The notes beneath the pieces are model-generated. The model did not search any database, was not told the DNA's origin, and saw only the letters and a list, made by a program, of their open reading frames with translations. Position numbers and translations under genes: made by a program. Below, piece after piece: positions 43,068 to 54,666 of a stretch of 64,000 bases of DNA (the stretch's first letter is position 1; every line of letters starts with the position of its first letter). Source of the stretch: an uncultured Coriobacteriaceae bacterium (GTDB lineage: Bacteria; Actinomycetota; Coriobacteriia; Coriobacteriales; Atopobiaceae); contig CACYTH010000003.1 of assembly GCA_902777325.1 (NCBI GenBank), forward strand, positions 1 to 64,000, read 5' to 3'.

Positions 43068-43075
<8 letters not shown>
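42245..43075 (+). CDS. MurR/RpiR-family regulator (GH1-linked)
   Basis: A 276-residue RpiR regulator. The HTH_6 domain covers about 15-85 (FVSQASFSRFCRFLGFANFAEFK) and a SIS domain follows. Its stop overlaps the first GH1 start by 8 nt, so it is the lead gene of the glycosidase operon. ATG at 42245 follows GAGGGGG; a GTG at 42230 is in frame. A TTCTGGGG/CCCCAGAA inverted repeat (42120-42149) upstream is a possible operator; the TGAAA-N4-TTTCA site of the first regulator is not seen here. Confidence 0.85.
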
Positions 43076-45829
<2,754 letters not shown>

Positions 45830-45839
45830 GAAACCGCAG

Positions 45840-45880
45840 CATCTGCCGGCGGGCCAACACGGCCCCCGGCAGATTCTATA
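45840..45880 (+). terminator. Terminator of the GH1 genes
   Basis: A stem of about 14 bp (ATCTGCCGG and GGGCC with their complements, around AACAC) is followed by TCTATAT, 10 nt after the stop. Confidence 0.8.
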
Positions 45881-45919
45881 TAGTTGCCAAAGGTGGCAAT
45901 TTCATGAGAGGGAGTTGAG

Positions 45920-47251
45920 ATGGGGGAGACGGTTAGGGTTACGAGTGGTGAGCTGCGGGGCGTGGACTGCGGGAACTACGTGGTGTACAAGGGCGTGCCG
46001 TATGCAAAGCCGCCGGTGGGCGAGCTGCGCTGGAGGGCACCGCAGGCGCTCGAGCCCTGGGAGGGCGTGTACGAGGCCACGGAGTTTCGCGGCCGCTGCA
46101 TGCAGGACGACCCCGCCGGCCCGCCCTGGGACAAGGACTTCTACGATGACCCCAGTTACCTGCCTGACGCGACCGAGGACTGCCTCTATCTGCACATCTG
46201 GGCTCCCAAGGATGTGGAGAACGCGCCAGTCGCGCTTTGGATCCATGGTGGCGCCTTCATGGGCGGCTATGCCTTTGAGAAGGAGTTCGACGGTGCGGCC
46301 TATGCTGCGCGCGGCATCATCATGGTGAGTGTGGAGTACCGCTGCAACGTCTTCGGCTACCTCGCGCACCCCTGGCTCACGGCTGAGGCGGGCATCTCCG
46401 GCAACTACGGCACGCTCGACCAGATTGCGGCTCTCACCTGGGTGCGCGACAACATCGCAGCCTTTGGTGGCGACCCCGCCAACATCACGGTCTTTGGCCA
46501 GAGCGCGGGTGCCATGAGCACGCAAACGCTCGTGTCGTCTCCGATGGCCAAGGGCATGATTGCCAAGGCCATCCTGCAGAGTGGCGGCAGCTATGGCGTG
46601 GGCCTTCATCGCGACATGCCGCTGTCCGAGCAGGAGCACTACGGCGAGTACTTTGCCGAGGTGGCGGGCGTGCAGAGTCTCGAGGAGATGCGCGCTCTCT
46701 CGGCCAACCGCGTGCTTGCGCTCATTCCGCTCTTCTTCCAGAAGGCCATGCCCGAGGCTCAGGGCCTCTTCCTCACGCCCACGATGGACGGCAAGGTGCT
46801 CGACGAGGGCTACTACGAGGTCATGGACGACGGCAACATCGCCGACATCCCGTATATCTTGGGCAGCACCAAGGACGACATCCTCGTCGAGCCCAGCATG
46901 GAGCGACCCGAGGACAAGCCTCTCTACCAGGGCAGTGTTGCCTTCTCGCATAAGCTCGATGAGCTGGGCCGCAAGCCGGCGTACATGTACTACTTTACAC
47001 GCGACTTGCCAGGCGATGATCAGGGTGCCTGGCACTCGAGCGAGCTTTGGTACACGATGGGCACGCTCGACCGTTGCTGGCGTCCGTGGACCGATGCCGA
47101 CCACGCCTTGGCTGAGCGCATTCTGGACTACTGGGCCAACTTCATGAAGACGGGCGACCCCAACGGCGAGGGACTGCCCGCATGGAAGCCGTGCGACAGG
47201 GAAGAGTCGTTCGTGATGGAACTGGACGTCATGGATACGGAGGAGAAGTAA
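45920..47251 (+). CDS. Type B carboxylesterase
   Basis: A 443-residue carboxylesterase/cholinesterase-family enzyme. Visible are YKGVPYAKPPVGELRW near 23, the EDCLYLHIW strand, the HGGAF oxyanion motif and the FGQSAGA elbow with S195. No signal peptide, so it is intracellular. Within a glycoside locus it may remove acetyl, feruloyl or other acyl groups from imported glycosides. Start follows GAGGGAG. The ROK kinase gene follows by 3 nt. It is shorter than typical ~490-residue members. Confidence 0.84.
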   Translation: MGETVRVTSGELRGVDCGNYVVYKGVPYAKPPVGELRWRAPQALEPWEGVYEATEFRGRCMQDDPAGPPWDKDFYDDPSYLPDATEDCLYLHIWAPKDVENAPVALWIHGGAFMGGYAFEKEFDGAAYAARGIIMVSVEYRCNVFGYLAHPWLTAEAGISGNYGTLDQIAALTWVRDNIAAFGGDPANITVFGQSAGAMSTQTLVSSPMAKGMIAKAILQSGGSYGVGLHRDMPLSEQEHYGEYFAEVAGVQSLEEMRALSANRVLALIPLFFQKAMPEAQGLFLTPTMDGKVLDEGYYEVMDDGNIADIPYILGSTKDDILVEPSMERPEDKPLYQGSVAFSHKLDELGRKPAYMYYFTRDLPGDDQGAWHSSELWYTMGTLDRCWRPWTDADHALAERILDYWANFMKTGDPNGEGLPAWKPCDREESFVMELDVMDTEEK

Positions 47252-47254
47252 GTC

Positions 47255-48163
47255 ATGAATCAGTATCTAACGCTCGATATCGGCGGCACCTTTGTCAAGT
47301 TCGCAGTGATGACCGAGGACGGTCAGTTTGTCATGCAGGGCAAGGTACCTGTGGACCACGGTAGCGAAGAAGCTATGTACGCCGCACTTGAGGCCGTGCG
47401 CGATCAGGTCGAGGACTACGAGTACGAGGGCGTGGCCATCTCCATGCCTGGACGCATCGACACGGCACGCGGTATCGCCCACACGGGCGGTGCCTTCTCG
47501 TGGGTGCATGACTACCCAGCGGCAGAGCGCTACGGTGCCGTGTTTGGCAGACCAGCCACCATCGCCAACGACGGCAAGTGCGCTGCATATGCGGAGAGCT
47601 GGCAGGGCTCGCTTACCGACGCCGAGTCCGGTGCCGCCATTGTGCTCGGCACCGGTGTTGGAGGCGGTATCGTGCTCAACGGTAAGGTGTGGATGGGCTA
47701 CACCGGCGGTGCTGGCGAGCTCTCGGGCGTTCTGGTCGACTTCAACGCAATGGGTCTGCCCTTCCCGCAAAGCATGAGCGCGCTCTGGGCCAACCGAATC
47801 TCGGCGGCGGCCATCACCAAGTTCTATGCCGAGCGCAAGGGCTTGGAACGTGCCGATGGCATCATGCTCTTTGACGCGTACGAGGCTGGTGACGAGGACG
47901 CCAAGGCCGTGATTGAGGAGTTTGGCTTCCAGGCGGCGACCGGCATCATGAGCCTGCAGGCAACGCTCGACCTGCAGCGCTACGCCATTGGCGGTGGCAT
48001 CTCGGCACGACCCGAGACGACCGAGGTGATCCGTAAGGCCTTCGACGATCTTTATGATCCGCTGGCGGCATTCATGCCCTACGGCAAGCCCGAGATCGTG
48101 ACCTGCAAGTTTGGCAACGAGGCAAACCTCATCGGAGCGCTGGCCTTCCATCTGGCACAGTAA
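47255..48163 (+). CDS. ROK kinase, beta-glucoside kinase-like
   Basis: A 302-residue ROK-family protein with DIGGTFVKF at 8-16, catalytic D106 (IANDGKCAA) and LGTGVGGG. The CxCGxxGCxE zinc site of most ROK kinases is absent, as in BglK beta-glucoside kinases, which phosphorylate intact cellobiose or other beta-glucosides. That activity would feed the phospho-GH1 enzyme. A truncated gene for a close relative lies at 60460-60746. Confidence 0.82.
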   Translation: MNQYLTLDIGGTFVKFAVMTEDGQFVMQGKVPVDHGSEEAMYAALEAVRDQVEDYEYEGVAISMPGRIDTARGIAHTGGAFSWVHDYPAAERYGAVFGRPATIANDGKCAAYAESWQGSLTDAESGAAIVLGTGVGGGIVLNGKVWMGYTGGAGELSGVLVDFNAMGLPFPQSMSALWANRISAAAITKFYAERKGLERADGIMLFDAYEAGDEDAKAVIEEFGFQAATGIMSLQATLDLQRYAIGGGISARPETTEVIRKAFDDLYDPLAAFMPYGKPEIVTCKFGNEANLIGALAFHLAQ

Positions 48164-48182
48164 GGCTGAGCACTGCTTTTTC

Positions 48183-48211
48183 GGGAAACAGGGGGCAGGT
48201 GCCTGTTTTCC
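48183..48211. repeat. Short palindrome with CAGGTGCCTG centre
   Basis: GGGAAACAGG (48183-48192) pairs with CCTGTTTTCC (48202-48211) and the centre holds a second palindromic word, CAGGTGCCTG. It lies 20 bp after the ROK stop and is REP-like in design. Confidence 0.55.
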
Positions 48212-48253
48212 TTCTGTGACGAGGTGTCCGTAGGTACTTGAGGAATGACCATC

Positions 48254-50521
48254 ATGAAGCGCATATCTCTGGCAGACGACTGGTACGTATACCCGCGTGA
48301 CGACGCATTCTCGCTTGTCACGGCCATACCCGAGGACGCGGTGCACACGAGCGTGCCCTACGATGCGCTCTGGCACGAGGGTCAGCGCGCGGACAGCGTC
48401 AACGGAGGTCGTACCAGTTACTTTGACGGCCAGGTCTACTACTATCAGCGCGAGCTCGTGCTTGACCCCGCCATGCGCGACATGCGCCTGCTGCTCAAGT
48501 TCGAGGCCATCTTCTGCAAGTCGTTCGTGTACGTCAACGGCTCGCAGGTGGGCACGGGCGACTTCGCCTACGCAAGCCTGACCTGCGACATCACCAACTA
48601 CGTGCGCTGGGACGCCCCCAACACGCTGCTGGTGGTCTGCAAGTGCGACCTGCTCTCCTCGCGCTGGTACGCGGGCTGCGGCATCGTGCGGCCGGTATGG
48701 CTCATGTACGGCCCTCAGGTGCACACCGAGCCCGACAGCATCTGGCTCACCACGCAGGAGCTCACTCCCGAGGGCGACGCCCGCGTGCGTCTGCGTGCCA
48801 CGCTGCAAAACCTCACGGGCCGCACCCAGAGCGCGGACGTGCGCCTGCGCATCTTTGACGACGAGGGTGACGTGCTCGACGAGAGCTTCCCCGTGCGGCT
48901 GGGTGAGAGCTACGCGCTTGACCGTCACCTCTACCTGCGTGGTATCAGCGCGTGGAGCGAGGACGACCCACATCTCTACTGGATCGAGCTCTCGTTTGGC
49001 GATGACGTGGCGCACGCGCGCTGTGGCCTGCGCACCCAGTCATGGGACCCCGCGCGCGGCCTGCTCGTCAATGGCAAGCCGGTGCTGCTGCGCGGTGCCT
49101 GCATCCATCACGACGAGGGCATTCTCGGTGGTGTGGCGCACAAGGAGTTCGAGCTTTGGCGCGTGGCACGGCTCAAGGAGGCAGGCTTCAATGCCATCCG
49201 CAGCGCGCACAACCACGCGTCCACCGAGCTGCTTGCAGCCTGCGACAAGCTGGGCGTCTACGTGCTCGACGAGGTCTGCGACATGTGGACCAAGATGAAG
49301 GGCTTCGGCGACTTCGCCCAGTACTTCATGCACAGCTGGCAGCAGGTGACGGAGAACCTCGTGCGCGAGAGCCGCAGCCACCCCTGCGTGGTGGGCTACT
49401 CTACGGGTAACGAGATCTCCGACATCAACACGGAGCGTGGCTTTGAGGTGGCACGCGACCTCTACCAGCTGATTCACGAGCTCGATGACACCCGCTTTGT
49501 GACCAACGGCGTCAATGGCGCCTTTGCCGCCGGCGAGGAGGTGGCCGACATCGCCGCCGACCTCACGGGCCGTCCGCGCGAGGACTTTTTGACCGGTGAC
49601 GTCAACGAGTTCATGGGGCTCATGGCCACGCGCATGGCCGACATCACGCGTCATCCCGTGGTCTCGCGCGTGCTGGAGCGTCTGGACGCCTGCGTCGACG
49701 TGCAGGGATACAACTACATGACCGCACGCTACGCCGCCGATGCCGAGCGCTACCCCCAGCGTGTGATGCTGGGCACCGAGACCTATCCGCGCCAGGTGGC
49801 CGAGAACTGGGAGATCATCGAGAGGCTTCCCGCCGTCATCGGCGAGTTCACCTGGACGGGATGGGACTACGTGGGCGAGCTGGGCGAGCCCTATCCCGCA
49901 TGGCAGAACACCTCCGGCGACGTGGACGCCTTCGGCTTCCGCAGGCCGGTCTCGTATTGGCGCGAGATCGTGTTTGGTCTACGCACAGCCCCTTACCTGG
50001 CCGTTCGTCCGCCTGAGGCGCATGGCACCCCGCGCATGTTTGGACCGTGGAAGTTCACCGACGCCGTTGCGAGTTGGACGTGGGAGGTAGAGCCGGGTAC
50101 ACCGATGACGGTGGAGGTCTATGCACCTGCTGGTGGAGTAGAGCTCAAGCTCAACGGTCGCACGGTCGGCGTGGCCCAGACCAATGAGTGCTACGCGTTG
50201 ATCGAGGTGCCCTATGAGCCGGGCACGCTTGAGGTGGTGACGGATGCCGGCGAGCGGGGCACCCTCGCGACGGTCGATGTCGCCTCCGCCCACGTGGTGC
50301 ATGCCGACGAGCAGCTGGGCAACTGGCTCTTCTCGCGCATCTGGCTTGAGGATGCGGCGGGAACGGTCGTGCTTGGCGATGGCCAGGAGGTCGACGTCGA
50401 GCGCGACGGTTGGGAGCTGGTTGCCGCCGGGTCCGCCGCAACGCCAACCACGGGTGCGTTTGCCTCGCCTATGGTGAACGTCGCGGGCCAAGGCGCTCTT
50501 GCCATCTATCGCCGCGCCTAG
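48254..50521 (+). CDS. GH2-family beta-galactosidase/beta-glycosidase
   Basis: A 755-residue GH2 enzyme: N-terminal jelly-roll sugar-binding domain (about 40-180, RWYAGCGIVRPVWL), an immunoglobulin-like domain, the TIM barrel from about 270 with acid/base E387 (STGNEI) and nucleophile E509 (GTETYP), then a C-terminal domain with the GGVELKLNGR motif. No signal peptide. Specificity could be beta-galactosidase, beta-glucuronidase-like or another beta-glycosidase. The second ATG at 48254 is favoured, as GAGGA lies nine bases before it. The last gene of the carbohydrate island. Confidence 0.87.
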   Translation: MKRISLADDWYVYPRDDAFSLVTAIPEDAVHTSVPYDALWHEGQRADSVNGGRTSYFDGQVYYYQRELVLDPAMRDMRLLLKFEAIFCKSFVYVNGSQVGTGDFAYASLTCDITNYVRWDAPNTLLVVCKCDLLSSRWYAGCGIVRPVWLMYGPQVHTEPDSIWLTTQELTPEGDARVRLRATLQNLTGRTQSADVRLRIFDDEGDVLDESFPVRLGESYALDRHLYLRGISAWSEDDPHLYWIELSFGDDVAHARCGLRTQSWDPARGLLVNGKPVLLRGACIHHDEGILGGVAHKEFELWRVARLKEAGFNAIRSAHNHASTELLAACDKLGVYVLDEVCDMWTKMKGFGDFAQYFMHSWQQVTENLVRESRSHPCVVGYSTGNEISDINTERGFEVARDLYQLIHELDDTRFVTNGVNGAFAAGEEVADIAADLTGRPREDFLTGDVNEFMGLMATRMADITRHPVVSRVLERLDACVDVQGYNYMTARYAADAERYPQRVMLGTETYPRQVAENWEIIERLPAVIGEFTWTGWDYVGELGEPYPAWQNTSGDVDAFGFRRPVSYWREIVFGLRTAPYLAVRPPEAHGTPRMFGPWKFTDAVASWTWEVEPGTPMTVEVYAPAGGVELKLNGRTVGVAQTNECYALIEVPYEPGTLEVVTDAGERGTLATVDVASAHVVHADEQLGNWLFSRIWLEDAAGTVVLGDGQEVDVERDGWELVAAGSAATPTTGAFASPMVNVAGQGALAIYRRA

Positions 50522-50546
50522 GTCAAGGCCGCAATCGGAGGTGCCA

Positions 50547-51434
50547 ATGTCTATCGAGGAGATAACCGGCAAGTCGCTCAGTCCCAGGTGCATGCAGTGC
50601 ATGCTCGACAAGTACCTGGACGCATGTCCCGAGGACACGCCCTGGGACGTGCGGGCCGACTACATGCGGGAGGTCCTGCGTGCGGTGGGAGAGGGCTCCC
50701 TCATCAAGACGGCACCCGAGATCAGTGACGAGCTCAGCGGCGTGCTGCGTGAGATGTTTGGCATCACACGCGACTACACGCAGGTCAAGTGGCATTTCAA
50801 CGAGCTGGTGCTTGGCCTAGAGGACCAGGTGCGCCAGCGGATCGTTGCAAGCGACGATCCGCTGGGCCTGGCGATACGCTGCGCGATTGTGGGCAACCTC
50901 ATCGACTTTGGCCCGACGGGCAACGTGAGCGAGGAGCTTCTCCTCAAGCTTGTGGCCGATGCGGGCGGCATGGAGCTCGACGAGGCCTCGGTGTCTGACC
51001 TCAAGGAGCGCATCGCGAGCGCACGCACCATCGCATACCTCACCGACAACTGCGGCGAGGTCGTGTTCGACAAGCTCCTCATCGAGCAGATCACGCGCAC
51101 CAATCCCAAGGCGCAGGTGACGGCCATCGTGAGGGGCTTTCCCACCTCCAACGACGCGACCATGGAGGATGCCAGGCAGGTAGGGCTCGACACGGTGGCG
51201 CGCGTCATCGACAACGGCAGCGACGTGGCGGGTACCGTGCCCTCTCTCGTCAACGCGGAGACGCTGACGGCGCTCAGGGACTCCGACCTCGTCATATCCA
51301 AGGGCTTGGCCAACTACGAGACGCTCTCGGGCAGGGGCACCAACGTCTGCTTCCTCTTCCTGTGCAAGTGCCAGCTCTACATGGACCTGTTTGAGGTGCC
51401 GCTCTACACGGGCCTGGTTGTGAACGGCGTGTAG
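50547..51434 (+). CDS. DUF89/ARMT1-like metal-dependent phosphatase
   Basis: A 295-residue DUF89 protein. N-terminal C15-x2-C18 lies in a helical cap; the catalytic metal site is the YLTDNCGE motif (D167, N168), with SKGLANYETL near 265. Members are damage-control phosphatases acting on harmful sugar or pantothenate phosphates; some cluster with carbohydrate genes. It starts 25 nt after the GH2 stop with a GGAGG site, so a phosphosugar-repair role in the locus is plausible but inferred. Confidence 0.83.
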   Translation: MSIEEITGKSLSPRCMQCMLDKYLDACPEDTPWDVRADYMREVLRAVGEGSLIKTAPEISDELSGVLREMFGITRDYTQVKWHFNELVLGLEDQVRQRIVASDDPLGLAIRCAIVGNLIDFGPTGNVSEELLLKLVADAGGMELDEASVSDLKERIASARTIAYLTDNCGEVVFDKLLIEQITRTNPKAQVTAIVRGFPTSNDATMEDARQVGLDTVARVIDNGSDVAGTVPSLVNAETLTALRDSDLVISKGLANYETLSGRGTNVCFLFLCKCQLYMDLFEVPLYTGLVVNGV

Positions 51435-51514
51435 CGGCGGGTGCAGAGGCCCGCTGGCCTCCCGTCCGCACGCTGAGGTACCATCGATGCGTTGCATAGA
51501 AGATGGAGGGTGAC

Positions 51515-52093
51515 ATGGCAAAGCTCTACTTCCGCTACGGTTCGATGGGTAGCTCCAAGACGGCAAACGCGCTGATGGTGGCCTACAACTACCACGAGAA
51601 GGGCCAGCGGGCGCTTCTGGCGAAGCCCTCCCTCGACGACCGCGACGGCGTGGGCGTCATGGCGTCGCGCATCGGCCTCTCGCAGCCCTGTATCTTTGTG
51701 GAGCAGCTCGTCAATATGAGCGCCGACGAGATTCGCGCATACGACTGCGTCATCGTGGACGAGGCGCAGTTCTGCACGAAGGAGCAGGTGGACTTCCTGA
51801 CGACGATCGTGGACGAGTACGAGGTGCCGGTAATTGCCTACGGCCTGCGCACCGACTTCCAGCGCAACCTCTTTGAGGGGTCGCTCTGGCTCATGGCCTG
51901 GGCCGACATCATCGAGGAGGTCAAGACGGTCTGCTGGTGCGGCCGCGCCGCAACCTGCGTGGCGCGCTTCGACGAGAGCGGCAATATGGTGACCGAGGGC
52001 AGCCAGGTGCAGCTTGGCGGCAACGACTCGTACACCAGCGTCTGTCGCAGGCACCATAAGCTGGGCATCATCCGCAAGGAGGAGCGGGCGTGA
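51515..52093 (+). CDS. tdk: Thymidine kinase (type II)
   Basis: A 192-residue salvage kinase. P-loop GSMGSSKT at 9-16, Walker-B DEAQF (82-86), and a lid zinc site from CWCGRAATC and CRRHH. It makes dTMP from thymidine. The ATG at 51515 follows GGAGGGTGAC; the ATG at 51503 would include that site. Its stop overlaps the next HD gene by 4 nt. Confidence 0.93.
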   Translation: MAKLYFRYGSMGSSKTANALMVAYNYHEKGQRALLAKPSLDDRDGVGVMASRIGLSQPCIFVEQLVNMSADEIRAYDCVIVDEAQFCTKEQVDFLTTIVDEYEVPVIAYGLRTDFQRNLFEGSLWLMAWADIIEEVKTVCWCGRAATCVARFDESGNMVTEGSQVQLGGNDSYTSVCRRHHKLGIIRKEERA

Positions 52094-52701
52094 TAGGTCC
52101 GCACGTCATCGAGGAGGCTCGTGCGCACGCCGTCGCGTTCTTTGCCGATGATGCCACGGGCCACGACGCATGGCACACGATGCGCGTGCACAACCTGGCC
52201 GTGAGGCTTGCCCGCGAGGAAGGCGCGCGCGAGGACGTCGTGGCTCTGGCGGCGCTGCTGCATGATGTCGACGACGCCAAGCTCTCGCCCGAGACCACCG
52301 AAGGCCTAGGCAATGCGGCCGCCTTTTTGAGAAGGCATGGGGTGGCAGATGACGAGGCTCGTGCGGTGCTCGCAGCCGTGCGCGAGGTGTCCTTCTCTAA
52401 AAACGGGGGAGCTGCTCCCTCGTCGCTCGAGAGTGCCTGCGTGCGCGACGCCGACCGTCTAGACGCCATCGGAGCCATCGGCGTGGCGCGCGCCTTTGCC
52501 TATGGAGGCGCGCGCGGGCGTGCGCTGCACGACCCCACGAGCACCGATGCCACAACGACGATCCAGCACTTCTACGACAAGCTCCTGCTGCTCGAGGGCA
52601 TGATGGCCACCGATGCGGGCCGCCGTGCGGCGCACCGTCGCGACGCGTACCTGCGGGGCTTCTTGGAGGAGTTTCTTGCCGAGTGGGACGGCGAGCGATA
52701 G
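52090..52701 (+). CDS. HD-domain phosphohydrolase (YedJ-like)
   Basis: A 203-residue HD protein with metal residues H34 (MRVHNLA), H58 and D59 (LLHDVDDAK) and a DADRLDAIGAIG helix containing the last Asp. Resembles the YedJ/YpgQ group, nucleotide pyrophosphohydrolases. GTG start overlaps tdk stop (GTGA), indicating translational coupling with thymidine kinase and possible action on a nucleotide. Confidence 0.85.
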   Translation: MIGPHVIEEARAHAVAFFADDATGHDAWHTMRVHNLAVRLAREEGAREDVVALAALLHDVDDAKLSPETTEGLGNAAAFLRRHGVADDEARAVLAAVREVSFSKNGGAAPSSLESACVRDADRLDAIGAIGVARAFAYGGARGRALHDPTSTDATTTIQHFYDKLLLLEGMMATDAGRRAAHRRDAYLRGFLEEFLAEWDGER

Positions 52702-52716
52702 GGCGCTTTTCAGCCG

Positions 52717-53484
52717 CTAGGCGTAGATGACCTCGTTGCAGGCGGCCTCGAGCTCCGAGCGCTTGCCTGCGGGAAAGTCGTCGTCGGTGATGACGCACGA
52801 GAAGTCCGAGAGCTTGCTGAGCGCCATAAAGTGCACGTTGCCATACTTGCTCGAGTCGACGAGCAGGTACGACCTTGCCGCGCTCTCGAGCATGGCGCGC
52901 TTGGCCGTGCCGTCCCCAAGCACCGGCTCGTTGGCGCCACCCACGGCGTCAAAGCCATGCGCCCCCAAGAACGCCTTGTCCACGCGCAGCGTATGGAAGA
53001 AGTTGACGGCCAAAGGGCCAATCAGGCCATGCGAGTCCTCGCTGTACTCTCCTGGCGCATAGATGAGCTTGACATTTGGGTTGGCGCCGACAAGCGCCGC
53101 CACGGGGATGGAGTTGGTGATGATGGTGAGCCGCTTTGCCCCAATGTACTTGAGCAGCTCGGAGGTGGTGGTGCCGCAATCGATGATGATCGTGTCGCCA
53201 TCGTCGACAAGCTGGGCCGCCCTCTGGCCGATGGAGCGCTTGCGCCTTGGAACCACCTGGTCCTGCTCATCGACTGCGGCTACGGCGATGGTACCCGTCC
53301 CTTGGTCGGTGAGGTAGGCGGTGCCCACGCTGATGGTCGCGATGCCCTGGTCCATGAGCTGGCGTAGGTCGCGCCGAATGGTCATGCTCGAGACCCCGAG
53401 CTCTTGGGCGAGCTCGTTGAGGCCCACCTTGCCGTCCCGCTGCAAGCGCCGAAGGATAAGCGCGCGTCTCTCAATGGGATTCAT
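52717..53484 (-). CDS. DeoR-family repressor of the nag genes
   Basis: A 255-residue DeoR/AgaR-type regulator: winged helix at about 1-57 (NPIERRALILRRLQ, SSMTIRRDLRQL) and a DeoRC sensor domain with DCGTTTSELL and the GPLA/KAFLGAHG blocks that bind phosphosugars. It is divergent from nagB across a 444-bp gap with repeated TAACAT-type sites, so it probably represses nagBA until glucosamine-6-phosphate or a related sugar accumulates. ATG at 53484 follows AAGGAGC. Confidence 0.87.
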   Translation of the reverse strand: MNPIERRALILRRLQRDGKVGLNELAQELGVSSMTIRRDLRQLMDQGIATISVGTAYLTDQGTGTIAVAAVDEQDQVVPRRKRSIGQRAAQLVDDGDTIIIDCGTTTSELLKYIGAKRLTIITNSIPVAALVGANPNVKLIYAPGEYSEDSHGLIGPLAVNFFHTLRVDKAFLGAHGFDAVGGANEPVLGDGTAKRAMLESAARSYLLVDSSKYGNVHFMALSKLSDFSCVITDDDFPAGKRSELEAACNEVIYA

Positions 53485-53524
53485 GAATGGAGCTCCTTGT
53501 GGTGCGTGCCAACTCACTTGATAA

Positions 53525-53542
53525 TGTAACATAAATTAACAT
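53525..53542. promoter_or_regulatory. DeoR-type operator, site 1
   Basis: TGTAACATAAATTAACAT shares 14 of 18 positions with site 2 at 53662-53679. It lies 41 bp upstream of the DeoR start, where it could mediate autorepression. Confidence 0.5.
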
Positions 53543-53661
53543 CTATAGCTATCTCAGTAAGCGATCTTCGCAATCTGACCCGACAAACGAGAGAATACTT
53601 GCCGCAGCGTAGGGCATGAGTCTGGCAGGCTCCTTCGGTATGCACTAGACCCAATCGTGAA

Positions 53662-53685
53662 TATAACATGAAATCACATTATACT
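53662..53685 (+). promoter_or_regulatory. DeoR-type operator, site 2, beside a possible -10
   Basis: TATAACATGAAATCACAT (53662-53679) is followed directly by TATACT (53680-53685), a good -10 hexamer; the -35 (GTGAAT, 53657-53662) is poor. The operator would fill the spacer, blocking nagB transcription when bound. Confidence 0.5.
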
Positions 53686-53928
53686 ATCAATTAACGAAAA
53701 ATCATGAGATAATATGTGACATATAGACACAAAAGCTACCGTACACGCAAAATGTCAAACCATTCGCGAGGTGCGCAGACGTGTAGTGAAGACACGGCCA
53801 TACGCTCTAGATGTGGGGGGTAACGCCGAGACCATTACCGACAAAGGCGTTCGAGTTCTGGTCGTCGACATCACCCATCCAACGTCTCTCACCAGCTGGT
53901 TTGTAGCTGCGATCGAAGGGAGTGCATC

Positions 53929-54663
53929 GTGAAGATCAGGCACGCAAAAGACTATGCAGACATGAGCCGCAAGGCTGCCAACATCATCTCCGCCCAGATC
54001 ATCCTCAAGCCCTGCTCGGTGCTCGGCCTGGCCACGGGCACCACGCCCATCGGCGCATACGAGCAGCTCATCGACTGGTATCGCAAGGACGACGTGGACT
54101 TCTCCGAGGTCATCACCTACAACCTGGACGAGTATCGCGGCCTGTCCCACGACGACCCGCAGAGCTACCACTACTTCATGCGCGAGAAGCTCTTTGACCA
54201 CATCAACATCAACATGGAGAACACCCACGTGCCCGACGGCTCGAACCCCGATGCCGATGCCGCCTGCGCGGAGTACGACGCGATGGTGAACGCCGCTGGT
54301 GGCATCGACCTGCAGCTTCTGGGCATTGGCAACAACGGGCACATCGGCTTCAACGAGCCCGACGACGTCTTCTCCAAGGGTACCCACTGCGTGGACCTCA
54401 CCGAGAGCACCATCAAGGCCAACAGCCGCCTGTTTGACAGCCCCGACGACGTGCCGCGCCAGGCATACACCATGGGCGTCCAGAACATCATGCACGCCCG
54501 CTCCATCCTGGTCATCGCAAACGGCGAGGCAAAGGCCCAGGCCGTTTACGACATGTGCTACGGCCCGGTGACCCCGCGCGTGCCGGCCTCGATCCTGCAG
54601 CTGCACACAAACTGCACGGTCATCGCCGACGAGGCGGCCCTCTCGCTTTGCCCGAGGAGGTAG
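53929..54663 (+). CDS. nagB: Glucosamine-6-phosphate deaminase
   Basis: A 244-residue NagB converting glucosamine-6-phosphate to fructose-6-phosphate and ammonia. GLATGTTP near 33-40 binds phosphate; catalytic residues are D67 (NLDEY) and the GIGNNGHIGFNEP group with H138 and E143. GTG start after GAAGGGAG. It lacks the C-terminal allosteric extension of the E. coli hexamer and so is probably a non-allosteric short form. nagA follows by 3 nt. Confidence 0.94.
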   Translation: MKIRHAKDYADMSRKAANIISAQIILKPCSVLGLATGTTPIGAYEQLIDWYRKDDVDFSEVITYNLDEYRGLSHDDPQSYHYFMREKLFDHININMENTHVPDGSNPDADAACAEYDAMVNAAGGIDLQLLGIGNNGHIGFNEPDDVFSKGTHCVDLTESTIKANSRLFDSPDDVPRQAYTMGVQNIMHARSILVIANGEAKAQAVYDMCYGPVTPRVPASILQLHTNCTVIADEAALSLCPRR

Positions 54664-54666
54664 GAC

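Larger units (their letters stand above)
53485..53928. other. Long AT-rich divergent control region
   Basis: The 444-bp gap between the DeoR gene and nagB has no gene I can support and is markedly AT-richer than the rest of the window from 53520 to 53730. It contains the two operator-like repeats listed separately, and a third partial copy (AATATGTGACAT, 53711-53722). The final 200 bp are GC-rich leader without a clear structure. Confidence 0.6.

Noticed and set aside
47267..49015. A 582-codon minus-strand open frame
   Set aside because: Antisense to the ROK and GH2 genes, spans their intergenic palindrome, with no domain and shadow-like composition.
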